Source: Clostridia bacterium
GTDB taxonomy: Bacteria; Bacillota; Clostridia; Oscillospirales; Acutalibacteraceae
Reading direction: 5' to 3'
NCBI GenBank assembly: GCA_017472225.1
Contig: JAFUQS010000056.1
Span: 1-64,000 of the forward strand
DNA length: 64,000 nt
Below the pieces are notes generated by a model. The model was not told the DNA's origin and did not search any database. It saw nothing but the letters and a program-made list of their open reading frames with translations. Below are positions 18,051-27,937 of this stretch, piece by piece. Numbering within the stretch: the first letter of the stretch is position 1; every line of letters begins with the position of its first letter. Both the position numbers and the translations under genes were made by a program.

Positions 18051-18464
18051 TTATGCCTTTGCTTCACAGTACATGCAGCGGTAAACTCTGTTTTCCTTGT
18101 CTGTAAGAGTGAAGATTTGTTCCAATTCCTGTTCGCAGGAGGTGATACATCTGGGATTTTTGCACTTGAGTACGCCATGGAGTGTCTGTGGCAGATCTAC
18201 ACTTCTTTTGTCAACAAGCACGCTGTCACGGATAACATCAATTGTGATGCCCGGATCAATATAGCCGAGAGCTTCAAGGTTGATGGGGATATTACTGTCA
18301 ATTTTGATGATATCCTTTTTGCCCATCTTCTTGCTTCCGACATTCTTGATGATTGCAATGCTGCACTCAAGCTTATCAAAACCGAGAAGATTATAAATTC
18401 TCATAGCATTTCCGGCAGTGATATGGTCAATTACAATACCGTCTTTAATTGAATCAATATGCAT
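18051..18464 (-). CDS. pyrI: Aspartate carbamoyltransferase regulatory subunit
   Basis: PyrI binds nucleotides and gives allosteric control to the PyrB trimers. The protein reads MHIDSIKDGIVIDHI from the start, matching the family, with KLECSIAIIKNVGSKKMGKKD in the effector-binding domain. The zinc domain carries four cysteines in CKNPRC and CMYCEAKA. The start is set at ATG 18464, which follows AAAGGAGAAG; an earlier in-frame ATG at 18482 would overlap the pyrB stop and lacks such a site. The resulting 137 residues are slightly shorter than the enteric protein. It is the last gene of the pyr operon. Confidence 0.95.
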   Translation of the reverse strand: MHIDSIKDGIVIDHITAGNAMRIYNLLGFDKLECSIAIIKNVGSKKMGKKDIIKIDSNIPINLEALGYIDPGITIDVIRDSVLVDKRSVDLPQTLHGVLKCKNPRCITSCEQELEQIFTLTDKENRVYRCMYCEAKA

Positions 18465-18478
18465 TATTTCTTCTCCTT

Positions 18479-19402
18479 TCAATCAAGATGAATTCCCAGC
18501 AGCTCCATGATAAGAGCCATACGGACAAACTTTCCGCAGAGAGCCTGTTCAAAATAGCAAGCTCTGGGGTCGTCGTCAACATCGGTGGAAATTTCGTTAA
18601 CTCTCGGAAGCGGATGAAGAATTGTGAGGTCAGACTTTGCATTCTTAACAAGCTTTTCTCTTGTGAGAATATAGCTGTCACGAAGACGGATATATTCCTC
18701 TTCACTGAGGAAGCGTTCACGCTGAACTCTTGTCATATAAAGAACATCAAGCTCGGGAAGAACAGCTTCAAGGTCTGTTGTCTGCACATATTCAATACCT
18801 TTTTTCTGAAGAACATCCTTTTTGACATAGGAAGGAAGCTTCAGCTCTTCGGGTGAAATGAGAACAATTTTAACATTTTCATATCTTGAAAGTGCCTGAA
18901 TGAGCGAGTGAACGGTTCTGCCGAACTTAAGGTCACCGCAAAAACCGATTGTGAAGCCGGAAAGCTTACCCTTCTTTCTTCTGATTGTGAGAAGGTCGGT
19001 AAGAGTCTGTGTCGGGTGGTTGTGTCCGCCGTCACCCGCATTGATAACCGGCACTGTTGAATGCATTGATGCAACAAGGGGTGCGCCCTCCTTGGGGTGA
19101 CGCATTGCAATGATGTCAGCATAACAGCATACCATCTTTGTTGTATCAGCTACACTTTCACCCTTTGTTGCTGATGATGAGCCTGCATCGGAAAAGCCGA
19201 GAACATTGCCGCCAAGTTCGTACATTGCTGCTTCAAAGCTGAGTCTTGTTCTTGTTGAAGGCTCAAAGAAAAGCGTTGCAAGTTTTTTGCCGTGACATAC
19301 CTCACTGTACTTTTTCGGGTCAGCGATAATGTCATCTGCTACATTGAGAAGCCCGTCTATTTCTTCGACGGAAAGGTCAAGAATATTGATAAGACTTCTC
19401 AT
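18479..19402 (-). CDS. pyrB: Aspartate carbamoyltransferase catalytic subunit
   Basis: PyrB joins carbamoyl phosphate and aspartate in pyrimidine synthesis. The carbamoyl-phosphate site [13 protein letters not shown] is intact near residue 48, and [12 protein letters not shown] and [10 protein letters not shown] are present for aspartate binding. The start is taken as ATG 19402, which overlaps the pyrE stop as TGATG and follows a GGAGGCGC site. An upstream ATG at 19423 lies within pyrE and has no ribosome site. The protein has 307 residues, as expected. pyrI follows, so the enzyme is probably the allosteric PyrBI complex. Confidence 0.96.
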   Translation of the reverse strand: MRSLINILDLSVEEIDGLLNVADDIIADPKKYSEVCHGKKLATLFFEPSTRTRLSFEAAMYELGGNVLGFSDAGSSSATKGESVADTTKMVCCYADIIAMRHPKEGAPLVASMHSTVPVINAGDGGHNHPTQTLTDLLTIRRKKGKLSGFTIGFCGDLKFGRTVHSLIQALSRYENVKIVLISPEELKLPSYVKKDVLQKKGIEYVQTTDLEAVLPELDVLYMTRVQRERFLSEEEYIRLRDSYILTREKLVKNAKSDLTILHPLPRVNEISTDVDDDPRACYFEQALCGKFVRMALIMELLGIHLD

Positions 19403-20040
19403 CAGTTTGCGCCTCCGATCCAACTTTCATCGGACGGATTATCTCTGAATTTGAGAAGACGGGCAATGTCTTCCTTTTTGATATAGCCTTCTTCGGCTGC
19501 AACCTCTGCAACTGCATCAAGGTTTGAAAGTGAGTAGTTCACAACATCGGCTGCTGACATTCTGTCGATACCCTTTTTCATTCCGTAGGTGAAAATTGAG
19601 GCGATACCGAGAACTTCAGCACCTGCTTCACGCAGAACTTCAACAACCTCAAGCACGCTGCCGCCTGTTGAGATGAGATCTTCAACAACAACAACCTTCT
19701 GGCCCTTTTCAAGCTTACCTTCAATCTGGTTGCCTCTGCCGTGATCCTTGTGACCTGAGCGTACATAGCCCATGGGAAGGCCAAGAATGTGACCAACGAT
19801 AGCAGCGTGAGCGATACCTGCAGTTGAAGTACCCATAACAACTTCACATTCGGGGAAATATTTTAAAATAGTCTTTGCAAGACCTGTTTCAACATCATTT
19901 CTGACTGCGGGAGAAGTGAGAGTGAGTCTGTTATCACAGTAAATGGGGCTTTTGATTCCGCTTGCCCAGGTGAAAGGCTGTTCGGGACGAAGGAAAACCG
20001 CACCGATGGAAAGTAAATCTTTTGCAATAAGTTTTTTCAT
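19402..20040 (-). CDS. pyrE: Orotate phosphoribosyltransferase
   Basis: PyrE converts orotate and PRPP to OMP. The 212-residue protein shows the PRPP-binding loop [18 protein letters not shown], a family hallmark, and [16 protein letters not shown] near the start. The flexible loop [12 protein letters not shown] follows GLPMGYVRS. Its stop codon overlaps the pyrB start by one base, and it follows pyrF by 42 bases. Confidence 0.96.
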   Translation of the reverse strand: MKKLIAKDLLSIGAVFLRPEQPFTWASGIKSPIYCDNRLTLTSPAVRNDVETGLAKTILKYFPECEVVMGTSTAGIAHAAIVGHILGLPMGYVRSGHKDHGRGNQIEGKLEKGQKVVVVEDLISTGGSVLEVVEVLREAGAEVLGIASIFTYGMKKGIDRMSAADVVNYSLSNLDAVAEVAAEEGYIKKEDIARLLKFRDNPSDESWIGGAN

Positions 20041-20082
20041 AAATAATCTATCCTTTCTTTTAAATAATTTCTTGATTTTTTA

Positions 20083-20781
20083 TCAGCCGACAAACTCGTT
20101 GAGGCATCTTTCATATGCTGCAACAGGGTCAGCCGCAGCTGTGATAGGTCTGCCGACAACGATATAGTCTGAGCCGATTTTATTAGCCTCAGCAGGAGTC
20201 ATAACACGCTTCTGGTCGCCGATATCACCGTCAGCAAAGCGCACACCGGGAGTAATTGTAAGGAATTCCTTGCCACAGGTTTCATGTACCTTCTGAGCTT
20301 CAAGGGGTGAGCAAACAACACCGTCAAGGCCTGCATCAGCCGCATTCTTTGCATAATGCATAACAACCTTATCAATAGGTTCCCTGATAAGAAGATCATT
20401 TTCCATGCTTTCCTGGTCTGTTGATGTAAGCTGAGTGACAGCAATAAGAAGCGGTCTTGTGCCGTCGGGTCTTGTGAGACCTTCAAGTGCAGCCTCCATC
20501 ATACGCTTTGTTCCGCCTGCATGAAGATTGCAGATATCAACATCAAGCCTTGAAAGAACTGCCATTGATTTTTTAACTGTGTTGGGGATATCATGAAGCT
20601 TGAGGTCAAGGAAAATCTTGTGTCCCCTTGCCTTGATTTCTTTTACGATTGAAGGACCTTCTGCATAGTAAAGCTCCATACCGATTTTTACAAAAGGCTT
20701 TTTGCCCTGAAATTTGTCAAGGAAATTAAGTACCTCTTCCTTGCTGCTGAAATCACATGCGATAATTACGTCTCTTCCCAT
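20083..20781 (-). CDS. pyrF: Orotidine 5'-phosphate decarboxylase
   Basis: PyrF decarboxylates OMP to UMP, the last step of the pathway. The catalytic Lys-Asp segment [11 protein letters not shown] (about residue 60) and the phosphate-binding end [14 protein letters not shown] are intact, along with [10 protein letters not shown]. The protein has 232 residues, the class I length. The start overlaps the pyrD stop (TAATG), indicating translational coupling. Confidence 0.96.
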   Translation of the reverse strand: MGRDVIIACDFSSKEEVLNFLDKFQGKKPFVKIGMELYYAEGPSIVKEIKARGHKIFLDLKLHDIPNTVKKSMAVLSRLDVDICNLHAGGTKRMMEAALEGLTRPDGTRPLLIAVTQLTSTDQESMENDLLIREPIDKVVMHYAKNAADAGLDGVVCSPLEAQKVHETCGKEFLTITPGVRFADGDIGDQKRVMTPAEANKIGSDYIVVGRPITAAADPVAAYERCLNEFVG

Positions 20782-21692
20782 TAGTGAGCACCTCCGATAA
20801 TTTCTGAAAGATTTGTTATGTTATATTTTTCCATTGCTGCCGGGAGCTCATTGATGATATCACGGCAAGCAAAGGGATTTACAAGGTTAGCGGCGCCGAC
20901 CTCAACAGCCGTAGCACCCGCAAGCATCATTTCAATTACATCTTTTGCAGAAGATACACCGCCCATACCTACAACGGGTACCTTGACCTTATCATAAACC
21001 TGATAAACAGCTCTGAGAGCCACAGGCAGAATTGCCGAGCCGGAGAAGCCACCCATTTTGTTTGCAATTACCGGCTTTTTTGTTTTAAGGTCAATTCTCA
21101 TGCCTAAAAGAGTGTTGATAAGACTGATTGCATCTGCGCCTGCTTCTTCACAGGCAACTGCAATTTCTGTTATGTCCGTAACATTGGGCGTAAGCTTTGC
21201 AATAACAGGCTTTGAAACTGCCTTTTTAACAGCGGATATAACCTGTGCCGCATTTTTGGCATCTGTGCCGAAATTTACACCGCCAGCGTGTACATTGGGA
21301 CAACTGATATTAACTTCAAACCAACCTATCTGGTCCTCTTTATCAAGAAGTGTGCAGCATTCAACATATTCGTCAATTGAAAAGCCGCCTACATTTGCCA
21401 TAACCTTTTTTTCAAAGACCTTTTTAAGCTTGGGAAGCTCTTGTTCAATCACTGCGTGTACGCCGGGATTCTGAAGGCCTACCGAGTTAATCATACCGGC
21501 AGTACATTCAGCAATTCTCGGTGTAGGATTGCCGAAGCGTGGCTCAAGAGTTGTACCCTTGAAGGAGAAAGAGCCGAGGCAGTTGATATCATAAATCTCT
21601 GCAAACTCATAGCCGAAGCCGAAGGTACCGCTTGCAGGGATAATGGGATTATCAAGCTCAATTCCGCATAAATTAACCTTTGTATTTACCAT
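20781..21692 (-). CDS. pyrD: Dihydroorotate dehydrogenase B, catalytic subunit
   Basis: This FMN-containing class 1B enzyme oxidises dihydroorotate, passing electrons to NAD through PyrK. Motifs include [13 protein letters not shown], the active-site cysteine in [13 protein letters not shown] (about 130), [12 protein letters not shown] and [16 protein letters not shown] for FMN phosphate. It is 303 residues long. It overlaps the upstream pyrK gene by seven bases, as expected for subunits made in fixed ratio. Confidence 0.96.
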   Translation of the reverse strand: MVNTKVNLCGIELDNPIIPASGTFGFGYEFAEIYDINCLGSFSFKGTTLEPRFGNPTPRIAECTAGMINSVGLQNPGVHAVIEQELPKLKKVFEKKVMANVGGFSIDEYVECCTLLDKEDQIGWFEVNISCPNVHAGGVNFGTDAKNAAQVISAVKKAVSKPVIAKLTPNVTDITEIAVACEEAGADAISLINTLLGMRIDLKTKKPVIANKMGGFSGSAILPVALRAVYQVYDKVKVPVVGMGGVSSAKDVIEMMLAGATAVEVGAANLVNPFACRDIINELPAAMEKYNITNLSEIIGGAH

Positions 21693-22417
21693 ATAATCTC
21701 CTCCCTTTGAAGAACGGGACCGTCCTTGCAGATTCTCTTATTGCCGTACTTTGTTTTGCAGCTGCAGCCCATACAGGCACCAAAGCCGCAACCCATTCTT
21801 TCTTCAAAGCTGTATTCACCCTTGCCCTCAGCAGTTTTTTCAATTGCCTTGAACATAGGCATAGGACCGCAGGTATAAAAATATGTATATTCAAGGTCCT
21901 TCATTGCATCGGTAACGAAGCCCTTGACACCCACAGAGCCGTCAACTGTTGTAACGATTGTGTCGGCGCCGATTTCTTCAAATTCCTTTTTGCAGAATAT
22001 TTCATCAGCTTTATTGAAGCCTAAAATTACAGTCGGCTTTTTACCCTCTGCTATCAGTCTTTTGCAAAGTCCGTAAAGAGGAGGAATTCCGACGCCACCG
22101 CCGATGAGAAGAGGCTTATCACCACTTCTTGACACAGTAAAGCCGTTTCCGAGGCCTGTGAGCACATCGCACTTGTAGCCTTCTTCCCATTCTGCCATCT
22201 TTTCTGTGCCTTCACCGACTACCTTATAGATGATTGTGATTGTATTCTCGTCCCAGTCATAAACCGAAATGGGACGTCTGAGATAAAAGCCTTCAACGGT
22301 AAGGTTGATGAACTGTCCCGGTGCGGTAAGAGCTGCAGTATCGCCTTCAAGCACCATACGGTAAACAGTTTCTGTAAGCTGTTCGTTTTTCAGTACAGTA
22401 TAAATACCCTGTTTCAT
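21686..22417 (-). CDS. pyrK: Dihydroorotate dehydrogenase B, electron transfer subunit
   Basis: PyrK carries FAD and a 2Fe-2S cluster and links PyrD to NAD. The FAD-binding RRPISVYDWD and the NAD-binding GGGVGIPPLYGLCK are seen, and the C-terminal cluster ligands are in MGCGFGACMGCSCK with a fourth cysteine in RICKDGPV. The protein has 243 residues. It lies between pyrC and pyrD in the operon. Confidence 0.95.
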   Translation of the reverse strand: MKQGIYTVLKNEQLTETVYRMVLEGDTAALTAPGQFINLTVEGFYLRRPISVYDWDENTITIIYKVVGEGTEKMAEWEEGYKCDVLTGLGNGFTVSRSGDKPLLIGGGVGIPPLYGLCKRLIAEGKKPTVILGFNKADEIFCKKEFEEIGADTIVTTVDGSVGVKGFVTDAMKDLEYTYFYTCGPMPMFKAIEKTAEGKGEYSFEERMGCGFGACMGCSCKTKYGNKRICKDGPVLQREEIIW

Positions 22418-22438
22418 TTCTACCTTCCTTTTATATTT

Positions 22439-23677
22439 TTAAAATATCTTTTCACCCTTGACATAGGTGTGAAGAATTCTGCCTTTGACCTTTCTGCCTG
22501 CAAAGGGCGTTGCCTTGCCCATTGAGAAAAACTCATCGGGATTTATTTCATATTCCGAGTCAAGGTCAATTACGGTGAAATCTGCTTCCTGTCCTGCATC
22601 GGTACCGCCCTCAATGCCGAATCGCTTTTTCGGATTTATCGAAAGAAGCTCAACCAACTTTTCCAGGGAAATGATGCCTGTCAGAACAAGCTCTGTGTAA
22701 AGAACGGGGAAGGCTGTTTCAATACCTACAATACCCATTGCACTTTTTTCAAGCCCCCTGCTCTTTTCTTCAGCGGAATGAGGAGCATGGTCCGTTGCAA
22801 TCATATCAATTGTGCCGTCCTTGATACCCTCGATAAGAGCAAGTCTGTCTTCCTCGGAGCGAAGGGGCGGATTCATTTTGAATCTTCCCTCCTCCTGCAG
22901 ATCCTTATCGGAAAGCACAAGATAATGGGGCCCTGTTTCACAGGTGACGTCAATTCCCTTGGCTTTGGCTTTTCTGATTATATCAACACTTTCCTTGGTG
23001 GAAATGTGGCAAACATGGTAAGCACATCCTGTTTTTTCCGCAAGCTCAAGATCTCTTGCAATCTGTCCCCATTCACTTTCTGAACAGATACCTCTGTGGC
23101 CGTGCTTTCTTGCGTATTCACCGTCATGGATATAGCCGCCCTTCAAAAGCTCATTGACCTCGCAATGCGCAACAATCATTTTGCCCTCATTTTTAGCTTT
23201 GAGCATTGCTTTTTCCATCATTGCGTCTGACTGAACTCCCTTGCCGTCATCTGAAAAGGCAATGACATTTTCTGCCATGCCTTCCATATCTGAAAGCTCT
23301 TCGCCATTTTGTCCGACGGTGATTGAACCGTAAGGATAAACCCTGATACAGGCATCCTTTTCGATAATATCAAGCTGCTTTTGAAGATTCTCCCTGCTGT
23401 CGGGTACAGGATTCAGATTAGGCATAGAGCAAACTGCGGTGTATCCGCCGTGAGCTGAAGCAAGAGTGCCTGTTTTTATTGTCTCCTTATAAGAAAAACC
23501 CGGCTCACGCAAATGAACATGCACATCTGCAAAACCGGGAAAAATATAAGCATTACCGAAATCGATAACATTCTTTGTATCACATCCGGAAACAATAATT
23601 CCGTCCTGAACAGCCAAAGGGAGAGTTGAAAAAGCACCGGAATGGAAAACTGCTTTACCTTTAAACAATCCGTTCAT
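22439..23677 (-). CDS. pyrC: Dihydroorotase
   Basis: PyrC closes carbamoyl aspartate to dihydroorotate. The metal-binding FADVHVHLREPG (about residue 50) marks the class I enzyme, with further histidines in VAHCEV and YHVCHIST and the aspartate in IATDHAPHS. The protein has 412 residues. It is the first structural gene of the operon and has an AAGGAGG site. The 130-base leader in front of it can fold as an attenuator. Confidence 0.95.
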   Translation of the reverse strand: MNGLFKGKAVFHSGAFSTLPLAVQDGIIVSGCDTKNVIDFGNAYIFPGFADVHVHLREPGFSYKETIKTGTLASAHGGYTAVCSMPNLNPVPDSRENLQKQLDIIEKDACIRVYPYGSITVGQNGEELSDMEGMAENVIAFSDDGKGVQSDAMMEKAMLKAKNEGKMIVAHCEVNELLKGGYIHDGEYARKHGHRGICSESEWGQIARDLELAEKTGCAYHVCHISTKESVDIIRKAKAKGIDVTCETGPHYLVLSDKDLQEEGRFKMNPPLRSEEDRLALIEGIKDGTIDMIATDHAPHSAEEKSRGLEKSAMGIVGIETAFPVLYTELVLTGIISLEKLVELLSINPKKRFGIEGGTDAGQEADFTVIDLDSEYEINPDEFFSMGKATPFAGRKVKGRILHTYVKGEKIF

Positions 23678-23706
23678 GCTTAACCTCCTTGAATATAACC
23701 GTTCAT

Positions 23707-23800
23707 AAAAAAAGAACCCTGCATAGCAAGGTTTTTATCAAGTGACTTATGAAGCATTGACAAAAAAGCCTTAGCAACCTTGCCGGTTTCTCTCTTTGCT
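23707..23800 (-). promoter_or_regulatory. pyr operon leader with a candidate PyrR-type attenuator
   Basis: On the minus strand an intrinsic terminator (AACCTTGC, loop TAT, GCAGGGTT, one G-U pair, then CTTTTTTT; 23707-23733) lies about 30 bases before pyrC. Upstream, GCAAGGTT (23776-23783) is exactly complementary to the left terminator arm, so an antiterminator can form. That same segment can also be held in a hairpin with outer stem AGCAA/TTGCT (23773-23800) whose loop contains AGAGAGAAACCGG, reminiscent of the PyrR binding loop. Three alternative folds of this kind are the known design of PyrR attenuation by UMP. No pyrR gene lies in the window. Confidence 0.65.
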
Positions 23801-23816
23801 GTTTTTCTTTCAGGTT

Positions 23817-23845
23817 ATTTTATCACACATAAAAATAAAAGTCAA
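23817..23845 (-). promoter_or_regulatory. Promoter of the pyr operon
   Basis: On the minus strand TTGACT (23840-23845) and TAAAAT (23817-23822) are 17 bases apart, which starts the transcript just before the candidate PyrR hairpin. Confidence 0.75.
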
Positions 23846-23888
23846 TGAAATTTTGAAATATTATATAATTTATTTTATAAAAATTCAG

Positions 23889-23917
23889 TTGATAAGATGT
23901 GAATTTTAATCTATAAT
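23889..23917 (+). promoter_or_regulatory. Promoter of ispE
   Basis: TTGATA (23889-23894) and TATAAT (23912-23917) are 17 bases apart, followed by a CCAAGGAGG ribosome site and the start codon at 23945 or 23948. Confidence 0.75.
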
Positions 23918-23944
23918 ATAGTTATAGAAAACCAAGGAGGTAAA

Positions 23945-24817
23945 ATGATGAAAGTCACAGTCAGAGCTTATGCCAAAATCAACCTTATGCTTGATATTCT
24001 TTCAAAGCTTGATAACGGTTATCACGACCTTTTTATGCTGATGCAGTCCGTCGGGCTTTATGATACGGTCTGTGTTGAGAAAACCGACTCAAATCAAATT
24101 GAAATAACCTGCGATGTTCCCGATATCCCCTGTGATGAAAGAAATATTGCATACAAAGCTGCAGCAGCTTTCTTTGAAGGCACTGAAGCAGAAAACTGCG
24201 GAATCAGAATTCATATCGAAAAGAAAATCCCCCACGCAGCAGGTCTTGCCGGCGGAAGTGCCGACGGCGCAGCGGTCATTGTTGCTCTGAACAAGCTTTT
24301 CGGCACAGAGCTTTCCGAAAAGGATATCATCAGAATCGGTGCAAAGGTTGGTGCCGATGTACCCTTCTGTGCTTTGGGCGGAACTATGCTTGCTCAATAT
24401 ACCGGAACTGTGCTTTCACATCTTCCCGACCTTTCACAAAAATATGTTGTGATTGTAAAGCCTGACCAGGATGTTTCAACAGGCAAGGCTTATGCCGCTT
24501 TTGACACGGCAGAAAGAGTCCGTCACCTTGACACAAAGGGTATGCTTCTTTCTGCAGTAAATGATGACTGGAACGGTATCAGTGAACGGGTAGGCAATGT
24601 TTTCGAGCAATTTATTGAGGTGGCAGACCGTGCGGTAATCAAGGCTGTTATGAGAAGACATGGTTGCCTTTGCTGCTGTATGAGTGGCAGCGGACCAAGC
24701 ATTTTCGGTATATTCTCCGATAAGGCACAGGCTGAAGAATGTCTGTCTGAGCTTAAGAAGGATTATGACAGCTCTTTTATTTGCGTAACAGCAGATACGG
24801 GCTGTGAGTTGGTGTGA
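23945..24817 (+). CDS. ispE: 4-diphosphocytidyl-2-C-methyl-D-erythritol kinase
   Basis: IspE phosphorylates CDP-methylerythritol in the MEP route to isoprenoids. The GHMP-kinase features are AYAKINLMLDIL at the start, the ATP loop PHAAGLAGGSADGAA (about residue 98), and CCCMSGSGPSIFGIF near the end. The protein has 290 residues, the family norm. ATG occurs twice in tandem (23945 and 23948); the second fits the ribosome site equally well. It is divergent from pyrC and ends with a strong terminator. Confidence 0.95.
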   Translation: MMKVTVRAYAKINLMLDILSKLDNGYHDLFMLMQSVGLYDTVCVEKTDSNQIEITCDVPDIPCDERNIAYKAAAAFFEGTEAENCGIRIHIEKKIPHAAGLAGGSADGAAVIVALNKLFGTELSEKDIIRIGAKVGADVPFCALGGTMLAQYTGTVLSHLPDLSQKYVVIVKPDQDVSTGKAYAAFDTAERVRHLDTKGMLLSAVNDDWNGISERVGNVFEQFIEVADRAVIKAVMRRHGCLCCCMSGSGPSIFGIFSDKAQAEECLSELKKDYDSSFICVTADTGCELV

Positions 24818-24836
24818 GACAGATTGATAGTAATGC

Positions 24837-24878
24837 AAAAAGGGATGTAAAAACACAAGTTTTCACATCCCTTTTTTG
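24837..24878 (+). terminator. Terminator after ispE
   Basis: An inverted repeat beginning AAAAAGGGATGT and ending ACATCCCTTTTTT forms a stem of more than 11 bp with an inner AAAC/GTTT extension, then TGTTTT. Confidence 0.85.
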
Positions 24879-24953
24879 TTTTATCTTTTACGGACTGCTC
24901 CAAACAGCCTCCTCCTGCACTGAAGCGTCCCCTCCTCCAAAGAGGAGGATTTT

Positions 24954-24972
24954 CCTGTCTACTGACTACTGA
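24954..24972. repeat. TGACTACTGA-type repeat cluster 1
   Basis: A short tandem-like run of CTACTGACTACTGA units lies in the gap between ispE and the next gene, close to a terminator. It is followed by a hairpin built on GTTACTTTTTT/AAAAAAGTAAC (about 24994-25019). Similar runs occur near 31.0, 31.8 and 40.2 kb. Confidence 0.6.
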
Positions 24973-25036
24973 ACCCTAACGCTCACCGCTAAGGCGTTAC
25001 TTTTTTGAAAAAAAGTAACCCAAAAACTTTACATTT

Positions 25037-26632
25037 TTATCTTTCGTCGCTTAAAACAGCGTGGGCACACTTGATGCCGTCAACTGCCGCAGATACAATT
25101 CCGCCTGCATAACCTGCACCCTCACCACAGGGGTAAAGACCTCTGATGTTGGTCTGATAAATATCGTCACGAAGAATTCTTACAGGTGATGAGCTTCTTG
25201 TTTCCGGTGCAGTCAGAACTGCCTCGGGAAGTGCAAAGCCCTTAAGCTTTTTATCCATCTGCACAATTGCATCCGCCATTGTGTCTGTTACCTTTTTGGG
25301 AAGCACCTGTCTTATGTCTGACGGTGTAACCCCCGTCGGGCAGGTCGGGTCAACAAAGGAAAGCTTTGTTGATTTTTTCCCCTTGAGAAAATCACCGACT
25401 AACTGACACGGTGCGCTGTAATCCCCGCCACCAAGAACAAATGCCTTCTGCTCCATCTGTTTTTGAAGCTCAAAGCCGGAAAGCACATGCTCTGACGGAA
25501 AATCCTCCGGATAAACATTGACAAGAAGTGCAGAGTTTGAATTTCTGCCGTCTCTTGCCCACTCGCTCATACCGTTAACAACAACGCCGCCCTTTTCGCT
25601 TGTAGCCGCAACAACTGTACCGCCGGGGCACATACAAAAGGTATATGCTCCCCTTTCATGTTCGCCGTGACAAGCCAATTTGTAGTCCGCCGCCCCAAGA
25701 GCCTTGTGACCTGCAAAAGCACCGTACTGTGCCTTATCAATAAGCTCTCTCGGATGCTCAATTCTTGCGCCAACCGAAAAAGGCTTCTGCATCATCTGAA
25801 TTCCCTTGCCGTAAAGCATTCTGACTGTATCCCTTGCCGAGTGACCGATTGCAATAATTGCAGTATCAGTTTCAAAATCATAGCTTTTGCCGTTCTTTTC
25901 ATAGGTTATGCCCTGAACAGAGCCATTATATATAATAAGGTCAGTAAGCTTTGCTTCAAACAGCACCTCGCCGCCAAGCTCAATTATTTCTTCACGCATA
26001 TTTTTAACTACTCCGGCTAATTTATCCGTACCTATATGAGGCTTACCGGAATAAAGGATTTCCTCGGGAGCACCGTGAGCGTGAAATTCAATAAATACCT
26101 TTCTGCAAAGAGTGTTTTTAATACCTGTTGTGAGCTTACCGTCGGAAAAAGTACCTGCACCGCCTTCGCCGAACTGTATGTTCGATGTTTCATCAAGCAG
26201 CCTTTGAGTAAAAAAGGTGTTAACATCTCTTGTTCTCGCTTCAACATCTCTGCCACGTTCAAGAACAAGAGGTTTAAGACCTGCCCTTGCAAGAGTCAGT
26301 GCCGCAAAAATTCCCGCAGGGCCAAAGCCGACCACCACAGGCCGGAACTGTGATACACGCTTATTCTCCGGCATTTCGTATTTATACGGCTCTACAATCT
26401 GAAGCTTATTTGAATTGATTTTTTTCAGTATTTTTTCTTCATCGCCGTCAATTTCAACATCAACTGTATAGCAGAAAAATACGTTATCCTTTTTTCTGCT
26501 GTCAACGCTCTGACGGGCAATTGTCATTGACTTGATCTGTTCATCCTTCACTCTGAGGATTTTTTTGCACGAATTCATCAAATCCTCTTTTGTGTTGTCA
26601 AGGCTCTGCTTGACTTCGTTTATTCTTATCAT
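25037..26632 (-). CDS. FAD-dependent oxidoreductase (COG2509-like)
   Basis: The 531-residue flavoprotein has a helical N-terminal domain (1-90), then a Rossmann dinucleotide motif VVVGFGPAGIFAALTLARAG (about 98-117). Further family blocks are LERGRDVEARTRDV, NIQFGEGGAGTFSDGKLTT and AIGHSARDTV, with the FAD-binding end GLYPCGEGAGYAGGI. A CMCPGG segment sits near residue 335. The substrate is unknown; the family is described only as uncharacterised FAD-dependent dehydrogenases. It follows another flavoprotein gene by 23 bases, so they form an operon. Confidence 0.88.
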   Translation of the reverse strand: MIRINEVKQSLDNTKEDLMNSCKKILRVKDEQIKSMTIARQSVDSRKKDNVFFCYTVDVEIDGDEEKILKKINSNKLQIVEPYKYEMPENKRVSQFRPVVVGFGPAGIFAALTLARAGLKPLVLERGRDVEARTRDVNTFFTQRLLDETSNIQFGEGGAGTFSDGKLTTGIKNTLCRKVFIEFHAHGAPEEILYSGKPHIGTDKLAGVVKNMREEIIELGGEVLFEAKLTDLIIYNGSVQGITYEKNGKSYDFETDTAIIAIGHSARDTVRMLYGKGIQMMQKPFSVGARIEHPRELIDKAQYGAFAGHKALGAADYKLACHGEHERGAYTFCMCPGGTVVAATSEKGGVVVNGMSEWARDGRNSNSALLVNVYPEDFPSEHVLSGFELQKQMEQKAFVLGGGDYSAPCQLVGDFLKGKKSTKLSFVDPTCPTGVTPSDIRQVLPKKVTDTMADAIVQMDKKLKGFALPEAVLTAPETRSSSPVRILRDDIYQTNIRGLYPCGEGAGYAGGIVSAAVDGIKCAHAVLSDER

Positions 26633-26655
26633 CTCTACTCACCTTTCAGGTGTTG

Positions 26656-27876
26656 TTATTTTATAATTGACTCACCGCACAGTCTGCCGCTTGACCAAGC
26701 CCACATAAGGTTATATCCACCGCAAAGGCCGTCAACATCAAGCACCTCACCAACCGCATAAAAGCCCTTATGAAGCTTTGATTCCATTGTTGAAGGATTG
26801 AAATATTCCGTATCTGCTCCCCCCGCCGTAACCTGTGCATCCTCAAACGAACGCACCGAGTCTATGGGGAACGGATATTTTTTTGCCTTTCTTACAATGG
26901 CAGCTACATCTTTTTCATTAAGTCTGCCGACTTCTTCACCGGGATTTATGCTTATGCTTTTAAGCACGACCTCGCCAAGCTTTTTCGGCATAAAGCCGGA
27001 AAGCAGATTTTCGCACCTTTGTTTTTCATCATGCGCAATTATCCTTTGAACAGCCTTCTCAAGCTCGTCGGAAGTGAATGAAGGCACAAAATCTGCCGAT
27101 ACAACAGCTTTTTGTTTTTTGCCAAAACGGGTAATATAAGCTGAAAGCTGCATAACCGCAATTCCGGAAAGTCCGTATTTTGCAAAAAGAAGCTCTCCGC
27201 TTTCTTTAGTAACAAATTTACCGTCAACTGTTAAAGTCAGTGTCACCTTATGTCTGATACCCTGGAGCTGCTTTACATCCTTTGTATCTGCCGTGTTAAG
27301 CTTGGAAAGAGAAGGTGCAATCTCCGTCACTCTGTGACCAAGCTGTGAAAGAAGGTCATAGCCGTTGAAATTCTTAACTGCTGCCTTGCCGCCACAGGAA
27401 AGCACCACCTTATCAAAATACATTTCATTATTCAACGCAAATCCGTTTTTATCAGCTTTGATGCTTTTGATTTCACAATCGGTTTTAGTTTTCACCCCAA
27501 GTCTTTCACATTCCGTACGAAGGGTGTCAAGCACGGTGGTTGCCTGATTACTCAACGGATACACCCTGCCCTCTTCATCCGTTCTTGTGTAAAGTCCGAG
27601 ATCAGCAAAAAAAGCAAGGTTACTTTCAGCGTCAAAGCTTCTGATTGCATGGGAGTGAAAATTGTTCCGTGAAAAATAAAAGGGAGCTTCATCGGTGTTG
27701 AGCATATTGCATCTGCCGTTGCCTGTGGCAAGAATTTTTTTTCCCACTCTGTCCCTGGCTTCAAAAATTGTGATTTCACATTTTTTGTTTTCCGACCTTG
27801 CCTTCTGCATGGCAGTAATGGCAGTCACAAGACCGCTTGCACCGCCTCCGATTACAGCAATTTTCACTCTTTTCAC
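26656..27876 (-). CDS. NAD(P)/FAD-dependent oxidoreductase, HI0933/BaiN-like
   Basis: The 406-residue protein starts with the FAD-binding VKIAVIGGGASGLVTAITA, then GKKILATGNGRCNMLN, the signature of the HI0933/YhiN/BaiN family. A C-terminal block AQVTAGGADTEYFNPSTMES and GEVLDVDGLCGGYNLMWAW close the fold. Members act as flavin reductases; BaiN is linked to bile acid reduction, but most relatives have no known substrate, so no bile-acid role is claimed. It precedes a COG2509-type flavoprotein on the same strand. Confidence 0.88.
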   Translation of the reverse strand: MKRVKIAVIGGGASGLVTAITAMQKARSENKKCEITIFEARDRVGKKILATGNGRCNMLNTDEAPFYFSRNNFHSHAIRSFDAESNLAFFADLGLYTRTDEEGRVYPLSNQATTVLDTLRTECERLGVKTKTDCEIKSIKADKNGFALNNEMYFDKVVLSCGGKAAVKNFNGYDLLSQLGHRVTEIAPSLSKLNTADTKDVKQLQGIRHKVTLTLTVDGKFVTKESGELLFAKYGLSGIAVMQLSAYITRFGKKQKAVVSADFVPSFTSDELEKAVQRIIAHDEKQRCENLLSGFMPKKLGEVVLKSISINPGEEVGRLNEKDVAAIVRKAKKYPFPIDSVRSFEDAQVTAGGADTEYFNPSTMESKLHKGFYAVGEVLDVDGLCGGYNLMWAWSSGRLCGESIIK

Positions 27877-27937
27877 CTCACAACTGAAATTCTTCGATTA
27901 TTCTATCACAAGAAAACAAATATGACAAGTTAAAACA

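Noticed and set aside
18003..18452. Plus-strand open frame opposite pyrI
   Set aside because: It starts in the terminator hairpin and lies antisense to an intact pyrI with no ribosome site.
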